10,878 nt of DNA, taken from NCBI GenBank assembly GCA_025363795.1, contig JANYLE010000488.1, forward strand, positions 1-10,878. The letters run 5' to 3'. Below, one piece after another: positions 1 through 7,192 of this stretch. Position numbers and translations under genes: made by a program. Position 1 is the first letter of the stretch. Every line of letters starts with the position of its first letter. Under the pieces are notes generated by a model. That model was not told where the DNA came from. It saw nothing but the letters and a program-made list of their open reading frames with translations, and searched no databases. The stretch comes from Mariniphaga sp. (GTDB lineage Bacteria > Bacteroidota > Bacteroidia > Bacteroidales > Prolixibacteraceae).

Positions 1-1065
1 CAGGAGTCATTTAACTTTTATTCCACCACTTTACGCGGAGTGAAAGAACCAAAACCACGCTGGAAGCGGGTTGTTGAGGAGACCAATAGTGGTCTGGGTG
101 AACTGATCGGACAGGTTTATGTGGATGAATACCTTCCCAAAGGAACCAAAGAGAAGCTGGTAGAGATTGGTCAGAACATCAGGACCGTTTATGCAGGTCA
201 TATCAAAGCGCTCGACTGGATGAGCGAGAATACCAAAACCAAGGCCATCAAGAAACTCAATTCGGTAATCTTCAAAGTTGGCTATCCTGATCAGTGGAAG
301 GATCTCAGTGCGCTGGATATTGATCGTAATTCCTACGTCACGAATGTCATGAATGCTAACCAATGGGAGTTCAACTACATGGTTGCGAAATATGGCAAAC
401 CCGTCGACCGCAAGGAATGGGGCATGGAGCCGCAAACCTATAACGCCTATTACAATCCCTCTAACAACGAAATTGTTGTGCCAGGTTGTAACATCCTCGT
501 ACCGGGTTATGAAGGCAGGATGGCTGATGATGCCATACTTTACTCCGTCATCGGCGGTTCGACTTTCGGGCATGAGATCACTCACGGCTTCGATGACCAA
601 GGTTGTAAATACGACGAATTCGGAAACCTGAATAACTGGTGGACAAAGGAAGATAGTACGCGCTTTTATGCCAAAACGAAGATGATCGTGCACCAGTTTA
701 ATAACTTTATTGCAGTAGACAGCCTGCACATCAACGGCGAACTCACCCAAGGCGAAAACATTGCTGACCTTGGAGGTATCATCATGGGGTATGAGGCTTT
801 CAAGAAAACAGCACAGTATAAGAACAAAGAAATGATCGGCGGACTAAATCCCGATCAACGCTTCTTCCTTGGTTATGGCCTTGCATGGATGATCAACGAA
901 AGACCGGAAGCAGTTGCAAACCAGGTGCGTAGCAATGAACATTCGCCTGCCAAATTCCGCGTCCTCGGCCCTTTATCAAATATGCCGGAGTTCTATGCCA
1001 CTTTTGGTGTCAAACAAGGGGATGCCATGAGGAGGGCAGATAGCGTAAGGGTTAAAATCTGGTAA
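1..1065 (+). CDS. M13 family zinc metallopeptidase (neprilysin/PepO-like), C-terminal part
   Basis: C-terminal 354 residues of an M13 (neprilysin/endothelin-converting enzyme/PepO) endopeptidase. The frame is open to the left edge, so the true start and about half of the usual ~670-residue protein lie outside; the Met at base 40 is internal. Visible motifs, numbered from base 1, are the substrate-binding NAYY (148-151), the zinc site HEITH (H191, E192, H195), GENIAD with the third zinc ligand E252 and D256, and a VRSNEHSP segment whose R310 and H314 match the family's substrate-binding Arg and transition-state His. The C-terminus ends in the typical RV-x-x-W pattern (RVKIW). Every catalytic residue expected in this half is present, so the gene appears intact here. 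Bacterial members usually act in the periplasm or as lipoproteins and cleave small peptides; the export signal would be outside the window. The gene converges on the cysteine peptidase at 1229-1981. Confidence 0.95.
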   Translation, partial: QESFNFYSTTLRGVKEPKPRWKRVVEETNSGLGELIGQVYVDEYLPKGTKEKLVEIGQNIRTVYAGHIKALDWMSENTKTKAIKKLNSVIFKVGYPDQWKDLSALDIDRNSYVTNVMNANQWEFNYMVAKYGKPVDRKEWGMEPQTYNAYYNPSNNEIVVPGCNILVPGYEGRMADDAILYSVIGGSTFGHEITHGFDDQGCKYDEFGNLNNWWTKEDSTRFYAKTKMIVHQFNNFIAVDSLHINGELTQGENIADLGGIIMGYEAFKKTAQYKNKEMIGGLNPDQRFFLGYGLAWMINERPEAVANQVRSNEHSPAKFRVLGPLSNMPEFYATFGVKQGDAMRRADSVRVKIW

Positions 1066-1077
1066 AGCCTAGCACCA

Positions 1078-1118
1078 TCTGCCTGTCTTTGCCAGTTGAT
1101 AAGGCAGAACTTTATTTT
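1078..1118 (+). terminator. possible weak terminator after the M13 peptidase
   Basis: TCTGCCT (1078-1084) pairs with AGGCAGA (1102-1108) around a 17-base loop and is followed by a T-rich stretch, ACTTTATTTT (1109-1118). It starts 13 bases after the stop codon, the right place for termination of the metallopeptidase transcript. The stem is short, and TGCCAG (1090-1095) can pair alternatively with CTGGCA (1121-1126), so this call is tentative. Confidence 0.35.
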
Positions 1119-1142
1119 GCCTGGCAGTGATGAAACACGAAG

Positions 1143-1176
1143 TATATAAAAAGAGGGAGTGTCGCCACCCCCTCTT
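1143..1176 (-). terminator. rho-independent terminator of the C1 peptidase gene
   Basis: Bases 1151-1161 pair with 1166-1176 around a TCGC loop (1162-1165), giving 10 pairs and one A/C mismatch (1158/1169). Read on the minus strand, the GC-rich hairpin runs straight into CTTTTTATATA (down to 1143), a classic U-tract. It lies about 50 bases past the stop of the leftward cysteine peptidase gene. On the plus strand no T-run follows, so it should act mainly for the minus-strand gene. Confidence 0.8.
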
Positions 1177-1228
1177 CAATTCATCCTTAAAAATCCAATT
1201 TAATTAACCGTACTTTTAATTCACTTGT

Positions 1229-1981
1229 TTAAATTTCAATGTCTTTTATTACCCAAAAATCAGAGGTTAGTTTACTGAAAAAGAAATCATAGGGCATATA
1301 AAAATATCCTTTATCACCCCATCCGGCACCCCATGAATTGCGAACGATGATCCATTTCTTTGCATCATCATATCCAACGGCAGCAACTGCATGACCACCT
1401 AAAACTTTCTCATTGGCTGCAGGCATTGGCATAATCCCTGTTTTTGCAACATCTGGTCCTTCAAACGATGTATAAACAGTAAATCCGAAAACAAATACAT
1501 CGCCAGCTGCCAGACAAGCCTTTACCGAATTCATATCCTGACCGACTGCAGAATATACTTTTGACTGATATTTCAGTGCTTCGGTATAAGCAGTTTTGGT
1601 AGGTTTCTTTTTGAACTTTGCAATGACGTAAGGCCATGTAGTCTCCTTACAGGCTCCAAGCTTATTCACTGACTTTACGCCGTCTCTGATCATCGCTCCT
1701 GCATCAGAGTTAACAGTTCCTTCCATTACACGTTCGTTGTAATAAATAAAGAGTCGGGAAGGGGTAAAATGGGTAGTTAACTTCTTCTTGATCTGCTCAA
1801 ATTCCAAAGCACCAGCTATTGCATTGGCAGTACATGAACCAAGCTGACCTTGATCATAAACGACTGGGCAATTAGCTCTTAGATCCACTTTTGAAGGCAA
1901 AACTGCCGGAGCAGTTACTTTATACTGGAAGTCTCTTTGGTCCTGGAGATCTGGTCTCCATCCATAAATTTGATTGCTCAT
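1229..1981 (-). CDS. papain-like C1A cysteine peptidase, no signal peptide
   Basis: A 250-residue papain-family (C1A) cysteine peptidase. The catalytic set is complete: oxyanion-hole Q44 and nucleophile C50 in DQGQLGSCTANA, H197 in GGHAVAAVGYDD, and N215 in VRNSWGAGWGDKGYFYMPY. Spacing from Q44 to C50 is six residues, as in papain. The N-terminus begins with a GWRPDLQDQRDF segment, recalling the GW-x-PDLPD-x-RD opening of a compact bacterial/archaeal/viral subgroup. There is no hydrophobic signal sequence and no papain-type propeptide, so I infer a cytosolic or non-classically released enzyme that needs no inhibitory prodomain. The usual Trp after the catalytic Cys is Thr, common in this subgroup. 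It is a single gene with its own 3' terminator at 1143-1176, in a long AT-rich setting on its 5' side. The substrate is unknown. Confidence 0.93.
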   Translation of the reverse strand: MSNQIYGWRPDLQDQRDFQYKVTAPAVLPSKVDLRANCPVVYDQGQLGSCTANAIAGALEFEQIKKKLTTHFTPSRLFIYYNERVMEGTVNSDAGAMIRDGVKSVNKLGACKETTWPYVIAKFKKKPTKTAYTEALKYQSKVYSAVGQDMNSVKACLAAGDVFVFGFTVYTSFEGPDVAKTGIMPMPAANEKVLGGHAVAAVGYDDAKKWIIVRNSWGAGWGDKGYFYMPYDFFFSKLTSDFWVIKDIEI

Positions 1982-2287
1982 GTTTTAAATGTTTAAATTA
2001 ATAATTACGTTGCCTCAATAATTGTTAATACCATCCAAACTAATGGGATCTGAGCTTTTACGTTGATTCGCTAAATAAAGTTTATCATTTTTGCAAAATT
2101 TAATTTAATCGCTTTAATATTTACCGGAAAACTTCTGTTAAAGTACCTGACCACCTTGTTTCAGGTGCCTCGGAATTAACATGAAGATAATTATCATCTC
2201 AACTTTTAGGAAAAGAAAAAGGGTATCCCGACCAAAGAAACCCCTACTATAAATGTAATATACAACGAAATCAGTCGTCAGGAAAAA
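1982..2287. other. AT-rich intergenic region, 306 bases
   Basis: This gap separates the start of the cysteine peptidase gene from the stop of the outer membrane protein gene; both are on the minus strand. I see no convincing ORF or RNA gene. It holds a possible terminator for the upstream operon (2211-2245) and a small inverted repeat in which 2143-2150 pairs with 2161-2168 around a 10-base loop, with no T-run and so no obvious terminator role. The promoter of the leftward peptidase gene must lie here. The best -7-like element on the minus strand, TAAATTTTG around 2094-2102, has one base too many between TA and TTTG, so I do not call it. Confidence 0.5.
2211..2245 (-). terminator. possible terminator of the 5299-2288 operon
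   Basis: On the minus strand AGGGGT (2245-2240) can pair with ACCCTT (2224-2219), with one G-U pair and a 15-base loop. The sequence then enters a T-rich tract, TTTTTCTTTT from 2220 to 2211, which overlaps the last stem bases. The element begins 43 bases after the stop codon at 2288. Position and U-tract are right, but the stem is short. Confidence 0.4.
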
Positions 2288-3328
2288 CTAAAACGACTCC
2301 CCGAAAGAGATGTAAAAGCCACTATTCCCATTATTTCCGACCGCATAATCCAGCCTCAAATTTGTCTTATCGTGTTTGTCGACCAAAAACCGTAATCCCA
2401 AACCATAATTATACTTCGAATCATTGATTTTGAAATTGTTGGCAAAAAGATTCGAAATCCCTCCGAAAGTTGCAATGCCAAATTTCCAAACCAACGGGAG
2501 CCTGAATTCTGTTTGAATTGAACTTAAATTCTTGTCGCGGTATCTTCCATAATTGTAACCCCTGACAAATTTGTCGCCCCCCAGAAATGAATAATCATAA
2601 AATGGAACTTTCCCAAATCGAAAATCATTAATCATCCTGCTTGCCCACGTATATTTATCAGCCCATGTTTTATAATACCTTATATCCAGGGTCGTTGCTA
2701 CATAATCGCTTTTCGAAAAATTGTACCCTGTATTGAAATTAAAATAAAAGCCTTTTGTTGGGGTCAGAAGGCTATTTCGCGAGTCACGTAGCAAGGTTAT
2801 ACCAACTCCGAATGTGGATTGATCAGCCAGTTCCGGATAAATTAGGTCACCTGAATAATTGACATTACTATAATTTATAAATCTCAAATTTGGACCAATA
2901 AACAATTTCCCGCTTAAATTTCGCAGGATATTCGCCTCAAAAACAAATCGGTCACTGTTGAAAAGCAATTTATTGCTCTCGGGCGTATTTGACCCAATAC
3001 CGTAGTAATAATCAGGATATTCAGAATAGTGAATTCTCCCCTTAGTAAACCATTTCTCATCTTTAAAAAAATAATTCCATTCACTTTCCAGGATCAATTG
3101 CTTATTCCAGGTGTAGTTAAACTCAAATTTCGCATTTGATGTCCGTGTAAGAGAATCTTTGTAAAGGTCAATTGTAAAAAGGGTAACCGCACCTATATAT
3201 GTTTTGGTTTCCGGAGAATAGCCAATCGTCGGAACAGGTAATAGTTTAATTTTTTTTGTTGAATCCTGTCCTGCAACAAAACCTGAGAACAGCGTAAGAA
3301 GAACTGAAATGGAAAACAATCTGATCAT
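2288..3328 (-). CDS. BamA/TamA-family (Omp85) outer membrane beta-barrel protein without POTRA domains
   Basis: A 346-residue outer membrane protein. Residues 1-20 form a signal peptide with likely cleavage after VAG. The mature protein begins the barrel almost at once, with alternating aromatic/polar strands throughout. Omp85 hallmarks are the segment DSRNSLLTPTKGFYFNF (182-198), the loop-6 motif KFVRGYNYG (253-261, R256 as the conserved Arg) and a C-terminal strand ending in Phe. At about 325 mature residues it is barrel only: the periplasmic POTRA repeats of BamA and TamA are absent, as in the N-terminally bare Omp85 group known from Bacteroidota. It follows the redox membrane protein with a 24-base gap, so the two are probably co-transcribed, the barrel second. 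Family function is insertion or translocation across the outer membrane; the cargo here is unknown. The start at 3328 is supported by the signal peptide. Confidence 0.9.
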   Translation of the reverse strand: MIRLFSISVLLTLFSGFVAGQDSTKKIKLLPVPTIGYSPETKTYIGAVTLFTIDLYKDSLTRTSNAKFEFNYTWNKQLILESEWNYFFKDEKWFTKGRIHYSEYPDYYYGIGSNTPESNKLLFNSDRFVFEANILRNLSGKLFIGPNLRFINYSNVNYSGDLIYPELADQSTFGVGITLLRDSRNSLLTPTKGFYFNFNTGYNFSKSDYVATTLDIRYYKTWADKYTWASRMINDFRFGKVPFYDYSFLGGDKFVRGYNYGRYRDKNLSSIQTEFRLPLVWKFGIATFGGISNLFANNFKINDSKYNYGLGLRFLVDKHDKTNLRLDYAVGNNGNSGFYISFGESF

Positions 3329-3352
3329 TAATCAAAGTTTTAGATGCAATTG

Positions 3353-5299
3353 TTAATTTGTAAAGAAGACCAACATTGCAACAGTCGTCCCAATCAGAAA
3401 CATTGCAATTGGAACCGATATTCGCAGTACTTCTGCAGGTTTCATCAACCGGCTTGCCCAGGTATAACTTATATTTCTCAGGCTTAAATACAATCCTGTT
3501 AATATTACAATAGCCTGAAACCATGGAATAAACTGCGGCAGAAACTGATGCCATGGAATATTGGCCGTTCCAAAGAAATCCCAACCCCATCCAAAAGGGT
3601 CAGATGCTGATTGAATTATAAAGGTTTTATTCACAAAAAGCATGGGAATAACAAATGCAACCCAAAGCATCAACCCCAGCGGCAGCAATGCACCGGAAGA
3701 AGTTAAAAAAACCGTTTTGATGCTTGTGCTGCCTTTTGATAATTTGGCACTTAACCAGGAGAGTACATATAAAACACCTGGAATAATAACCAGGGAAAGC
3801 GACCAGACGATCAGCGTATATATTCCGAAAAGTCCCCAATTTTGCTTATCCATTATATTCACATAATCCCTTACCTCCGGCCAGTGTCCAAGGTACAAAA
3901 TACTGTAAACAATAGAGATGGTAAATAATGCAATAGCCAGCCATGCCTCGCTGTAATTGCGTGATACCGTTTCAGTGCCAAATGGTCTTTTAAATAGTGA
4001 CACATTATTGTTTGGACAACTATGGGTGCATTCGAGACACAAGCCGCAATCTATGTTTTCACGCAACTCTCCTACATTCAGACCATAGGGGCATGCCCAT
4101 CCCTCTTCGCTCCCCAGCTCACAACTATGCGATTTGCACTGATCGCAGACTTTCTGAGATTTATTACGCAGCGCCCAGGTGCTCATCTTCGAATAGGTAC
4201 CGACAAAAACGGCAACGGGACATACGTAACGGCAAAATGAACGCAATTCCCATATTAAAGCCATAATGGTGGGAATCAACATTAACAGGAGTACCGTTAT
4301 TCCCGAAATATAGGGTAACGCCACCAAAGTAGTCGAAAAAGTAGCCAGAGTTAAAAACACGACCAATCGGAGCCAGTTATTATTCAGTGATTCAGGCCAT
4401 TTTAACGAAAGTCCGTAAAATCTGTTTTTGTATTTATTCGTTATTCCTTCTTCAGGAGTAAAAACAGATTTTCGTTGGAGCAGATCACCAAAAAAAGGCA
4501 ATGGACATATTGTGCACCAAATTCTTCCACCTAATGGGGTAAGGATTGCGACTAACAGAAAGAGCCATAACGTCCACATCATTAGCACACCAAGATTTCT
4601 TCCGGATACTTTCGTACCTAAAACGGAAGTGAGGATAACGATATAAATCATCAACATTGTGAAAAGGATCAGAATAACCTGGGGCCATCTGGATTTCACC
4701 AACCATTTTAACAGGTTAGATTTTTTAAGCAGATCCGTATACCCGGATTTTGAGTCATCGGCATTATTGCTTATCGCAACTTTCCTGAATATTCCAATCA
4801 GCCACAGAAATAATATTCCAATCAGGCTTCCAAGGCTGAAAACCAATAAGGTATTAGGAAAGATAATCAGTTTCCCCTGTTCAAACGCGTGCATTGGACC
4901 ACACCATGTATGGCAACGATAATTACTCTTTGATACAATATAGTTTAATATCCCAGCGTGCCGGGCAACAATAACCACTTCTTTGGTCGACACCGGTTTG
5001 CTTGTTGGGTCACTCGTCTTAAAAACGAGTACCTCGTCGTGAGCCGGGCTCACCTTGACATCCATATCAAACTCCTCAAGAAAAAAAGAATGACCCGTAT
5101 CGTCGGCTGAAAAAGTAAGATGAAGTCGGTCGCCCCTGTTGCACCGGATAACCGACGGATCTTTTCCATACCGAAAACTCCTGATATGCACATACCTGTC
5201 AACAGGCTCATTAATAAAAAACTGACAGATTATTGCAGGTATTAGTCCAAAACTTAAAATCAGGACAAAATTTAAAATAGGTCTTCTGAATCTTTCCAT
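3353..5299 (-). CDS. membrane fusion protein: periplasmic CuA-like cupredoxin plus NapH/NosR-type polyferredoxin
   Basis: A 648-residue inner-membrane electron-transfer protein. TM1 (about 8-28, N-terminus inside) leads to a periplasmic cupredoxin domain (about 30-148). This carries a CuA-type signature: H70 in TGHSFFLEEFDMDV, then C129, C133 and H137 in YRCHTWCGPMHAFEQG, with E140 where cytochrome oxidase subunit II and NosZ have the Met ligand. TM2 (149-170) returns to the cytoplasm. TM3-TM6 follow (about 207-227, 237-255, 311-329, 331-350). The cytoplasmic face then shows WCTICP (C262, C265) and CRYVCP (C356, C360), a degenerate cluster (C385, C388, C393, C403) and a canonical CGLCLECTHSCP 4Fe-4S site (C418, C421, C424, C428). 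About five more helices (452-646) form a C-terminal module I do not recognise. The layout parallels NosR, with copper replacing the periplasmic FMN domain. I infer electron flow from quinol or Fe-S donors to periplasmic copper. First gene of a likely two-gene operon; partner and substrate unknown. Confidence 0.88.
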   Translation of the reverse strand: MERFRRPILNFVLILSFGLIPAIICQFFINEPVDRYVHIRSFRYGKDPSVIRCNRGDRLHLTFSADDTGHSFFLEEFDMDVKVSPAHDEVLVFKTSDPTSKPVSTKEVVIVARHAGILNYIVSKSNYRCHTWCGPMHAFEQGKLIIFPNTLLVFSLGSLIGILFLWLIGIFRKVAISNNADDSKSGYTDLLKKSNLLKWLVKSRWPQVILILFTMLMIYIVILTSVLGTKVSGRNLGVLMMWTLWLFLLVAILTPLGGRIWCTICPLPFFGDLLQRKSVFTPEEGITNKYKNRFYGLSLKWPESLNNNWLRLVVFLTLATFSTTLVALPYISGITVLLLMLIPTIMALIWELRSFCRYVCPVAVFVGTYSKMSTWALRNKSQKVCDQCKSHSCELGSEEGWACPYGLNVGELRENIDCGLCLECTHSCPNNNVSLFKRPFGTETVSRNYSEAWLAIALFTISIVYSILYLGHWPEVRDYVNIMDKQNWGLFGIYTLIVWSLSLVIIPGVLYVLSWLSAKLSKGSTSIKTVFLTSSGALLPLGLMLWVAFVIPMLFVNKTFIIQSASDPFGWGWDFFGTANIPWHQFLPQFIPWFQAIVILTGLYLSLRNISYTWASRLMKPAEVLRISVPIAMFLIGTTVAMLVFFTN

Positions 5300-5444
5300 A
5301 TATGGAATAATGTCTTTACCGGTCTGGTTTGATTAACATAGGAAACTCATCAATTTAAGCAGCGCCAATGATAATTATTTTTTTTCTATACCAGACAGGC
5401 AATTGAATTTTTATATTTTTGTGTACTAACAAATAATCACGGTA
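5300..5444. promoter_or_regulatory. divergent promoter region between the redox operon and the propeller gene
   Basis: The 145-base gap between two divergent starts must hold both promoters. On the plus strand TATTTTTG at 5414-5421 matches the Bacteroidota -7 consensus TAnnTTTG and lies 23 bases before the ATG at 5445, which would give a short leader. No clear -33 TTTG is seen at the expected distance. No equally good -7 element is visible for the leftward operon. An A/T tract occupies about 5371-5390. No Shine-Dalgarno is visible at either start, as is usual in this phylum. Confidence 0.5.
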
Positions 5445-6842
5445 ATGGCCCGAATCAATAAAGATGGTAAAAAACCCAAAGGAGGAATGAAAAATTTAAT
5501 TCCAGTTGGAATAATTTTAGTTCTGCTTGTTGGCATTCCTTACTTAATGCTTAATTATCAATCTGGCCGATCCGGAATGAGCAAAAGTGAAATTATTAGT
5601 GGCATGTTTAACCGGACCAAAAAAGCCGCTACAGATACAAGCATCGTTACAGTAAATAATGTAGGTGCAAAGATCAATTTTCTTGATAAAAAACCAATAG
5701 GACAACCATTCACCGAACCGCCGATGATCTCCAATATTGCGGCTGTAGATCTCGATAATGATGGGTTACTGGATGTTGTTGTTTGTGATGCAAAAAACAG
5801 TACTGTTTCATGGATTCGTCAGTTCCCCGCAGGCACTTACACTGAAACTATTCTGGCCAAAGATCTTATTGCTCCTGCACATGTCCAGGTTGTTGACTTT
5901 GATAAGGATGGCGATAAAGATATCATGATTGCAGTTCTTGGGATGTTATTCCCGAATAACGACAAAATTGGTTCGGTGATAATTCTTGAAAATGACGGAC
6001 ATTGCAATTTCACCAAACATGTTATCGTTGATAAAATTGCACGGGTATCTGATGTCAGGGCGGGCGATCTTGATAATGACGGCGATATGGATCTTGCCGT
6101 TATCCAATTCGGATATGACGATGGAGAAACAAGGTGGATTGAAAATCTCGGAAACTGGAAGTTCAAAAGCCACATACTGCAAAGCATATCAGGTGGGATA
6201 AATATAGAAATAGTTGATATTGATAAAGATGGCGATATGGATCTCATTTCCATCGTGAGCCAGGAGTGGGAGGAAATTTATGCCTTTATCAATGACGGGA
6301 AAGGAAATTTCAAACCAAAATTACTTTACAAAGCAAGTAATGAGGACTTTGGATCCAGCGGAATCTCAATATGCGATTTGGATAAAGATGGCGATGATGA
6401 CATTCTGTATACCAATGGTGATGCTTTCGATTATATACCACCACAACCCAGGCCGTGGCATGGGGTGCAGTGGTTAGAGAATAAAGGGAATCTGAATTTC
6501 GAATTCCATCGTATCTGCAATTTTCCAGGTGCCTATAATGCACGACCATTTGATATCGATAATGACGGCGATCTTGACCTGTTTGTAGTAAGCGCCTTTA
6601 ATAATTGGGAAAAACCTGATGCTCAAAGTTTTGTCTGGCTTGAAAACATGGGGAATATGCAGTATAAAAAACATGAAATTGCCACTTCTCCAACGCATTT
6701 ACTTACGCTTGAACTGGGTGATTTCAATAACGACGGTTTGATGGATTTTGTAACGGGAGGTATGCACGCCTATCCACCGAATGACCGGATGGGAAGGATA
6801 ACCTTGTGGACCAATAATGGGGCGTTGTCCGGCAAAAAATAG
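5445..6842 (+). CDS. membrane-anchored FG-GAP/VCBS repeat protein, seven-bladed beta-propeller
   Basis: A 465-residue protein. A basic N-terminus (1-18) and one hydrophobic helix (about 19-37) without a convincing cleavage site suggest a signal anchor holding the rest on the periplasmic side. After a linker, seven repeats of 49-59 residues each carry a calcium-binding DxDxDG loop followed by D and a hydrophobic strand. Their first Asp residues are at 102, 151, 208, 258, 311, 370 and 426; the last loop reads DFNNDG, with Asn at the second Asp position. Seven repeats fit one closed seven-bladed propeller of the integrin-alpha/VCBS type. No CxxCH haem motif or catalytic domain is present, so a binding or scaffold role is the safest inference. 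The gene is divergent from the CuA-polyferredoxin operon, sharing a 145-base promoter region. Start choice rests on the adjacent basic/hydrophobic N-terminus and the upstream -7 box. Confidence 0.9.
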   Translation: MARINKDGKKPKGGMKNLIPVGIILVLLVGIPYLMLNYQSGRSGMSKSEIISGMFNRTKKAATDTSIVTVNNVGAKINFLDKKPIGQPFTEPPMISNIAAVDLDNDGLLDVVVCDAKNSTVSWIRQFPAGTYTETILAKDLIAPAHVQVVDFDKDGDKDIMIAVLGMLFPNNDKIGSVIILENDGHCNFTKHVIVDKIARVSDVRAGDLDNDGDMDLAVIQFGYDDGETRWIENLGNWKFKSHILQSISGGINIEIVDIDKDGDMDLISIVSQEWEEIYAFINDGKGNFKPKLLYKASNEDFGSSGISICDLDKDGDDDILYTNGDAFDYIPPQPRPWHGVQWLENKGNLNFEFHRICNFPGAYNARPFDIDNDGDLDLFVVSAFNNWEKPDAQSFVWLENMGNMQYKKHEIATSPTHLLTLELGDFNNDGLMDFVTGGMHAYPPNDRMGRITLWTNNGALSGKK

Positions 6843-6871
6843 CCAACGAATGCTGTTAGGCGTTGAGCTAT

Positions 6872-6921
6872 CTCTGTATAGCGCTGTGTATTTAAATATT
6901 ATTGCATAGCGTTATACAGAG
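6872..6921. other. long imperfect hairpin in the 6843-7192 intergenic region
   Basis: Bases 6872-6890 pair with 6903-6921 around a 12-base AT-only loop: 19 consecutive pairs, three of them G-U, starting with nine Watson-Crick pairs (CTCTGTATA/TATACAGAG). It begins 30 bases after the propeller stop codon. No T-run follows directly on either strand, so it is not a standard rho-independent terminator; it may protect the mRNA 3' end or be a remnant of a small palindromic repeat. The remainder of this 350-base gap shows no ORF or RNA gene that I can support. Confidence 0.6.
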
Positions 6922-7123
6922 TTCTACTGAAATCAAAAAGAAATAATTTTTTCACATAATTGACCTGCGAAGCAAATTAATCCTCATAACTAGGAAGCAA
7001 TCCCCAAAATCGTAAAATAGTATCATTTAAGCCACTCCCCTCCTTTTGCCATTACCGGTGAGATGCATAATGGTTTTGTAAAAAGAAACCCAAACTAAAT
7101 TTCCACTTCTACCGTTTTTTTTA

Positions 7124-7131
7124 TAGGTTTG
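7124..7131 (+). promoter_or_regulatory. putative -7 promoter box of the Gfo/Idh/MocA gene
   Basis: TAGGTTTG matches the Bacteroidota -7 consensus TAnnTTTG exactly and lies 61 bases before the ATG at 7193, preceded by a T-rich stretch (7115-7122). No clear -33 TTTG is seen about 20 bases upstream, so the call rests on the -7 element and position only. The implied leader is about 50 bases. Confidence 0.45.
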
Positions 7132-7192
7132 TCCACCGTTAAGGGACACGAAAACCTGTTCGTGGCAGAAAACACCAAAAATCAGATTTACT

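Noticed and set aside
31..750. Long minus-strand ORF of 239 codons opposite the M13 peptidase
   Set aside because: The plus strand in the same interval encodes the full set of M13 catalytic motifs; the antisense frame shows no recognisable domain and is a mirror of that coding sequence.
2183..2200. GATAATTATC palindrome as a regulator site
   Set aside because: A 10-base AT-rich palindrome in an AT-rich gap is weak evidence, it occurs once, and it lies downstream of one gene and about 200 bases from the start of the other.
5322..5396. GTCTGGT (5322-5328) and ACCAGAC (5390-5396) inverted repeat in the divergent promoter region, possible operator
   Set aside because: Seven-base arms 61 bases apart are expected about this often by chance in a gap of this size; no further copies seen.
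5740..6775. Near-identical DNA segments such as GATGGCGATATGGATCT recurring in the propeller gene
   Set aside because: They encode the repeated DxDxDG calcium loops, so they are explained by the protein repeat and are not a separate DNA repeat.
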